From: Prorocentrum cordatum
Lineage: Eukaryota > Sar > Dinophyceae > Prorocentrales > Prorocentraceae
Length of the DNA: 64,000 nt
Assembly: GCA_963575745.1 (NCBI GenBank)
Contig: CAUYUJ010014594.1
Coordinates: forward strand, 1 to 64,000
Reading direction: 5' to 3'
The notes under the pieces were generated by a model, which was not told the origin of the DNA, searched no databases, and was given only the letters and a program-made list of their open reading frames with translations. Positions 58,978 to 64,000 of the stretch are shown piece after piece. The position numbers and the translations under genes were made by a program. Every line of letters begins with the position of its first letter. Position 1 is the first letter of the stretch.

Positions 58978-60303
58978 GGGGTGTGCCGAAATGGCCCGAG
59001 GCCGCCATGCGAACCCTGCCACTGGCGCCTTCGGTGGAGCTCCCTATGGGGCCACGATCCTCGTGAGGGGTGTGCCGAAATGGCCCGAGGCCGCCATGCG
59101 AACCCTGCCACTGGCGCCTTCGGTGGAGCTCCCTATGGGGCCACGATCCTCGTGAGGGGTGTGCCGAAATGGCCCGAGGCCGCCATGCGAACCCTGCCAC
59201 TGGGGGCCTTCGGTGGAGCTCCCTATGGGGCCACAATCCTCGAGAGGGGTGTGCCGAAATGGCCCGAGGCCGCCATGCGAACCCTGCCACTGGCGCCTTC
59301 AGTGGAGCTCCCTATGGGGCCACGATCCTCGTGAGGGGTGTGCCGAAATGGCCCGAGGCCGCCATGCGAACCCTGCCACTGGGGCCTTCGGTGGAGCTCC
59401 CTATGGGGCCACGATCCTCGTGAGGGGTGTGCCGAAATGGCCCGAGGCCGCCATGCGAACCCTGCCACTGGCGCCTTCGGTGGAGCTCCCTATGGGGCCA
59501 CGATCCTCGTGAGGGGTGTGCCGAAATGGCCCGAGGCCGCCATGCGAACCCTGCCACTGGGCCTTCGGTGGAGCTCCCTATGGGGCCACGATCCTCGTGA
59601 GGGGTGTGCCGAAATGGCCCGAGGCCGCCATGCGAACCCTGCCACTGGCGCCTTCGGTGGAGCTCCCTATGGGGCCACGATCCTCGTGAGGGGTGTGCCG
59701 AAATGGCCCGAGGCCGCCATGCGAACCCTGCCACTGGCGCCTTCAGTGGAGCTCCCTATGGGGCCACGATCCTGATGAGGGGTGTGCCGAAATGGCCCGA
59801 GGCCGCCATGCGAACCCTGCCACTGGCGCCTTCGGTGGAGCTCCCTATGGGGCCACGATCCTCGTGAGGGGTGTGCCGAAATGGCCCGAGGCCGCCATGC
59901 GAACCCTGCCATTGGGGGCCTTCGGTGGAGCTCCCTATGGGGCCACGATCCTCGTGAGGGGTGTGCCGAAATGGCCCGAGGCCGCCATGCGAACCCTGCC
60001 ACTGGCGCCTTCGGTGGGCTCCCTATGGGGCCACGATCCTCGTGAGGGGTGTGCCGAAATGGCCCGAGGCCGCCATGCGAACCCTGCCACTGCAGCCTTC
60101 GGTGGAGCTCCCTATGGGGCCACGATCCTCGTGAGGGGTGTGCCGAAATGGCCCGAGGCCGCCATGCGAACCCTGCCACTGGAGCCTTCGGTGGAGCTCC
60201 CTATGGGGCCACGATCTTCGTGAGGGGTGTGCCGAAATGGCCCGAGGCCGCCATGCGAACCCTGCCAGTGGGGCCTTCGGTGGAGCTCCCTATGGGGCCA
60301 CGA
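58795..60303. repeat. 89-bp tandem satellite, 17 copies
   Basis: The unit is GGGCCACGATCCTCGTGAGG followed by GGTGTGCCGAAATGGCCC, GAGGCCGCCATGCGAACCC, TGCCACTGGCGCCTTCGG and TGGAGCTCCCTATG. Seventeen ATGCGAACCC words lie between 58837 and ~60252. Copies are highly similar (single substitutions or 1-bp indels). Because 89 is not a multiple of three, a reading frame cycles through all three phases and meets its only stop every 267 bp. This creates a ladder of near-identical 117-codon open frames offset by 89 bp, which are not independent genes. Confidence 0.97.
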
Positions 60304-60439
60304 AGCGGTGGGTGAAACGCAGGGATGAAGAGGAGGAAGGGGGCAGCGGGAGGAGTGGACGCGGGGCGCTGTCTCTTCAAAACGAGGACCCAACACCACA
60401 GGATGGTTGGGAATAATACTTCTACTTCGCGCGCGCGGG

Positions 60440-61115
60440 GCGGCCCCTGGGGGTCCCCGGACGAAAAGTACCCCGGGCGATCCCCGGCAGACTCGGGTCA
60501 GAGATGGTTTTCCTCCTGGGCGCCGCCCCCGTGGCCCTCCAGAGAGCCCCAAGAAGGGCCACGAGGCCGCCAAGAGCCCTCCAAGATGGTTCAAGAGTGC
60601 TCCGAGATGCCACACGATCGTTCCAAGACGCCCAAGATGGCCCCCAGACGCCCCAAGAGGCCTCCAAGAGCACTCCCCAGAGGGCCCCAAGAGGCAAAAT
60701 TCATTACGTTTCCTTAGGTTTGGGGCAGATTTTGGCGTGTCCATCTTTCCGGCTTCCCGACGCCCCACGACGGCCCAAGAGGCCCCCAAGATCGCCCAAA
60801 GAGGGCCCAAGAAGCTCCCAAGAAGGCCCCAGGATGGCCCAAGAGGGCTCCAAGACGGCCCCAGAGGCATTGAAGACGGCCCAAGAGGGGCCCAAGAGGG
60901 CCCCAAGCGATGTTCCAAAGGGGGAACACAAAACAAAACTTCGAGCCCTCGGCCTTAAGAAGCCCCCAGGAGGCCTCAAGAGGCCCCGGAGAGGCCCCAA
61001 AAGCCCCCAAGAGGCCCTCAGGAGGCCCCCAAGCGACGATGAAGAGGCCCCCCAGCGGCCCCAAGAGGCTCAGTCATGCGAAATGGGCCGGCGGAATGAG
61101 CGAAGCGATTCAATA
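60440..61115 (+). repeat. (CCCAAGAGGCC)-rich dispersed element, copy 3
   Basis: Same head, body and tail order as copy 2. The tail GCCGGCGGAATGAGCGAAGC, then GATTCAATAA lies at 61087-61116. Confidence 0.8.
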
Positions 61116-61123
61116 ATTTCACA

Positions 61124-61184
61124 TCTATAGGTATGTATGTGTGTATGTATGTGTGTATGTATGTGTATATATGTTTGTATTTAT

Positions 61185-61229
<45 letters not shown>

Positions 61230-61240
61230 CACACACATAC
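61124..61240. repeat. (TATG)n/(TA)n microsatellite
   Basis: TATGTATGTGTGTATG words grading into TATATATA and TACATATACATA, directly after the copy 3 tail. Confidence 0.95.
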
Positions 61241-61259
61241 CCCTGGACCGAGGCGGGGG

Positions 61260-62225
61260 GGGGCCCGACGCACCATGGGGGTGTCGGGGCGCCAGGGACC
61301 CTTCCAGATCGCCCAAGACAGCCCCAACACATATGAAAACGGCCGCGAGAGGTCTCCAGGAGGCCTACTACGCGAGAGGTCTCCAGGAGGCCTACTACCG
61401 CGGAGTTATCGTTCGAACACGCCCAAGATGGCCTCTGGATGGCTCGCATTCCCAAAAGGGCCCCAAGAAACCAAAATCACTGATGTTCCTTCGGATTTGG
61501 GTACAGTTTAGCGTTTCAGCCTTTTGGCACTCCGACGCTCCAAGACGGCCCAAGGTCCCCAAGACCGCTCCACGATAGCCGAAGAGGCCTCCAAGAGGGC
61601 CCCAAGACGGCCTGCGAGGCCCCAAGACGGTGCCTGAGGCGCCCAAGCTGGCCCGAGAGGGCCTCAAGACAGTCCCAAGAGAGGCCCAAAAATGGGAACG
61701 TGAACCCAACAGCAGAGTCTTCCGCCCTGAGAGGCCCAGAGAAAGTCCGCAAGTGGTCCGACGAGGCCCCCATAAGCCTCCCAAGTGGCCCCAAAAGGCC
61801 CCAAGGAGACGAACAAGGGGCCCCAAGATTGCCCAACAGTGCCCTTGATGCATCAAAACTATCTGCAGGAGGCCCCCGGGAGGCTTCCGGATTGCCTCAG
61901 TGTGGCCCCCGGCGCCCTCAAGTCGGGGCCTCCACGCAACCAAAACGGCCAATGACGGCTTCATGTTGCAGAAAATCACCTCCCGACTGCCTGGAGAACC
62001 CCGACGATGCTCCCAAGGGACCCCGAGAAGCCCCAAGACGCCCCCAAAAAAAACACCCAAGAGGTGCCTCCAACAAAAATTAAGCACGGAGAGACCCCCC
62101 AGAAGCCCTTCAGATGCCCCCACGGAGACCCAAGAGGCCCCCAATATGCCATCAGTAGGCACGACCATGTCACGCGCCTGTGCTTAATAGCGCTGTCCAA
62201 GAACTTCCAGTGCCCCCCCGGCCTG
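61260..62225 (+). repeat. (CCCAAGAGGCC)-rich dispersed element, copy 4 (tail missing)
   Basis: Body words CCCCAAGACGGCC and CCCAAGAGGCCCCC match the other copies, and CCAAAATCACTGATGTTCCT at 61471 parallels their T-rich islands. The closing CCGGCGG tail is absent; the unit instead runs to a GCGCGCGAAGCGCGCGC palindrome at 62240. An internal duplication AGAGGTCTCCAGGAGGCCTA lies at 61348 and 61376. Confidence 0.65.
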
Positions 62226-62261
62226 GGCTAGAACTTGAACGCGCGCGAAGCGCGCGCGATG

Positions 62262-62284
62262 GTTCTAGTACGTACATATATATA

Positions 62285-62337
<53 letters not shown>

Positions 62338-62570
62338 ATGTGTGTGTTGTACGCATGATTGTATGAGTATGTATGTGTGCATGCATGCATGCATGCATGC
62401 ATGCATGCATGCATGCACACATACATGCATGTATGTATGTACGTACGTATGTGTACATGTATGTAAATATGCATGCATGCATGCAAGTATGCATGTATGT
62501 GTGTATGTATGTATGTACGCATGTATGTGTATGTATGTACACACATATATATATATATATGTATGTATTC
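62262..62570. repeat. (TATATG)n and (CATG)n microsatellite
   Basis: TATGTATATGTATATG, then (GCAT)n at 62380-62415, then TATGTATGTACG words to a final (TA)n. Confidence 0.96.
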
Positions 62571-62819
62571 TCCTCCAAATTCACGGACGCTCAAAACGCG
62601 CCCAAGGCCGCCAAGAGGCCCCAAGACGCCCCGAGTTCCTCGGGGCTTCCAAGAGACATCAGCAAATGAATCATCCCTTCCCTTCTCCCTCATCCATCCT
62701 CCTCCTGTCTCGAGCGATGACGGCTGCCCCTCTTTGCTCCTGCACTTCCCTTCTCGTCTCAACTCACCTGGGCGCCTGTTATGGATGGGCCGGCGGGGGC
62801 GCGCGAAGCGCCAAGGATA

Positions 62820-63190
62820 AAACGAAAGGGGTCACGGGTGGAAAAAAGGGGGCACGGTCGGTCGGAAGAAAAGAAAGAGGGCGTGCGCGGGGGGGGGGAA
62901 CGCGGGGGCGCGGTCGCGCAGCGGGGGGGGCGCGGTCGGTTGGAGGAAAGGGGGGGGAAGGGGGGGGGTAATGGTAGGGAGTCGGGGGGGGGAGCGGTGG
63001 CCACGGTTGGGCAGCACGGGGGGGGGGCGGTCGGGGGGCGGGGGGGGCGGGGGGCCGCGGTCGGAAAGCGGGGGAAAGGGAGCTGCCGGTCGGAACAAAG
63101 GGAAGGGGCCACGGGGGAAGAGGGGGGGGGTCGCGGTCGGCCGGGGCAAAGGGACAGGGGCGGGGGCGCGGACAGGGGCGCGACGCCCAC
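62820..63190. repeat. G-run rich tract (GGGGGGGCGCGGTCGG-like units)
   Basis: Many G runs of 5-9 separated by CGGTCGG, CGCGGTCGGT and AAAGGG words. A loose ~25-40 bp repetition is visible. The opposite strand gives Pro/Arg-rich open frames that I do not call genes. Confidence 0.8.
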
Positions 63191-63239
63191 TCGCCCCGCG
63201 GGGCGGCCCTGCGAGATGCCAGGCGGCGGCGCCTCGGCG

Positions 63240-64000
63240 CCAACACGGAGATTCAAATTCAGCACGGGTTGGACTCGCGCGATCAGATTACCCGGCCCCC
63301 GCCCGCCTTTCTGGCGGAATTGTTTGCCAAGGTTGTCCGCCACTTCTGCGACTGCAACGTGGCCAATCGTGAATGCGAGCGCGTTGGGTCGGCGCGGTAG
63401 TCTCTTTGCGCGTGGACGCGTCTCGGTTGGGCCACACAGCAAGGCCTTCTGGCCCCACTTGCCCGCGTCGTCGTTGAAGGACCCCCCAAAAAGTCACCAT
63501 TGCAAGCGCTTCTGCCTCGCGCGCAAATCTTCGTTGCCCACCCGCACGCAAGATTGCCCCACTTGCTTCGTCGCGCGTCGAGTCCAACCATTGCAATCGA
63601 AGGAAACACGTGCTCGATGCGGCGCTGCCACGGGCGCTGGCGTCGGCGTCGCCGCTGTCGGAGTAGCTGCCCGGAATGGCGCCTTCCTTGTCGGAGCGGC
63701 GCCCAGCCCACTCATCTTGAAAACGACGTCGCGGTGACCCAAGCATCACCCTAAGATCTAAGCACGCGGCGCTGGGCGAACCGAGCCCGCACTTCCCACG
63801 CAACCGCCATCGTTCACAAGCCAGCCCCGCGCAATAGCGCAGGGGCAACGGCGCCATTGAACAGCCGAAGGCGGTCTTTCAAGGAATACGAACGCGTAAT
63901 TAATTCTTGCTCGAAGAGGCCTAATTTTTTCCACGCCGCTGCGATCATGGATTCTACCTGCGTCGCAGTCGGGTCGCAGGAAGCAGCCTGGCGCCCCGTC
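63240..64000. other. Unassigned sequence at the window end
   Basis: Minus frame 63857-63288 (189 codons, with LAVWPNRDASTRKETTAPTQ) and plus frames overlap. None shows a domain. One may be a genuine exon, but I cannot choose between them. Confidence 0.3.

Overview
The window looks like nuclear DNA from a dinoflagellate, most plausibly a free-living core dinoflagellate such as Prorocentrum. This is inferred from the overall character, not from a marker gene. The DNA is GC-rich, very sparse in genes and dominated by satellites, minisatellites and trinucleotide arrays. The only long intact coding unit is a non-LTR retrotransposon whose proteins resemble types common in dinoflagellate genomes. 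No bacterial operon, rRNA, tRNA, CRISPR array or viral gene was seen.

Layout. 1-14345 is one continuous satellite built in three tiers: a 39-bp near-palindromic monomer, a 183-bp higher-order unit, and blocks of such units punctuated by a ~133-bp T/G-rich spacer. 14360-15050 holds CAG/AAC repeats and a 316-bp duplication. 15577-20574 (minus strand) is a retrotransposon with endonuclease, reverse transcriptase and three zinc fingers, followed by two small overlapping frames (ORF2, ORF3). 20.6-26 kb is purine-rich microsatellite and minisatellite DNA (GGT, GAG, TAGCA and ~180-bp units). 26-30 kb has little beyond a long CA tract and an eroded Arg/Ser-rich coding fragment. 30.3-32.8 kb holds the C-terminal part of a second non-LTR element between two (GAT)n arrays. 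33.2-35.2 kb is a 101-bp satellite followed by an 18-bp minisatellite. 35.2-36.5 kb carries a candidate membrane/zinc-binding protein gene with one frame break. 39.7-44.7 kb contains broken coding debris, including a recognisable Ty1/copia RNase H, and cysteine-rich fragments. 45.5-64 kb is mainly non-coding repeats: dispersed (CCCAAGAGGCC)-rich elements with a shared 3' tail, a 368-bp GATC-rich satellite, a ~320-bp tandem repeat, a Cys-rich exon-like segment running into an 89-bp satellite, and TATG/AT and G-run tracts.

From 15.5 to 44.7 kb, all segments that read like real protein lie on the minus strand. That fits the unidirectional gene blocks known in dinoflagellates, although most of these segments are transposon remains. 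Many long open frames in the window are by-products of repeats whose period or composition excludes stop codons, and they are not annotated as genes here.
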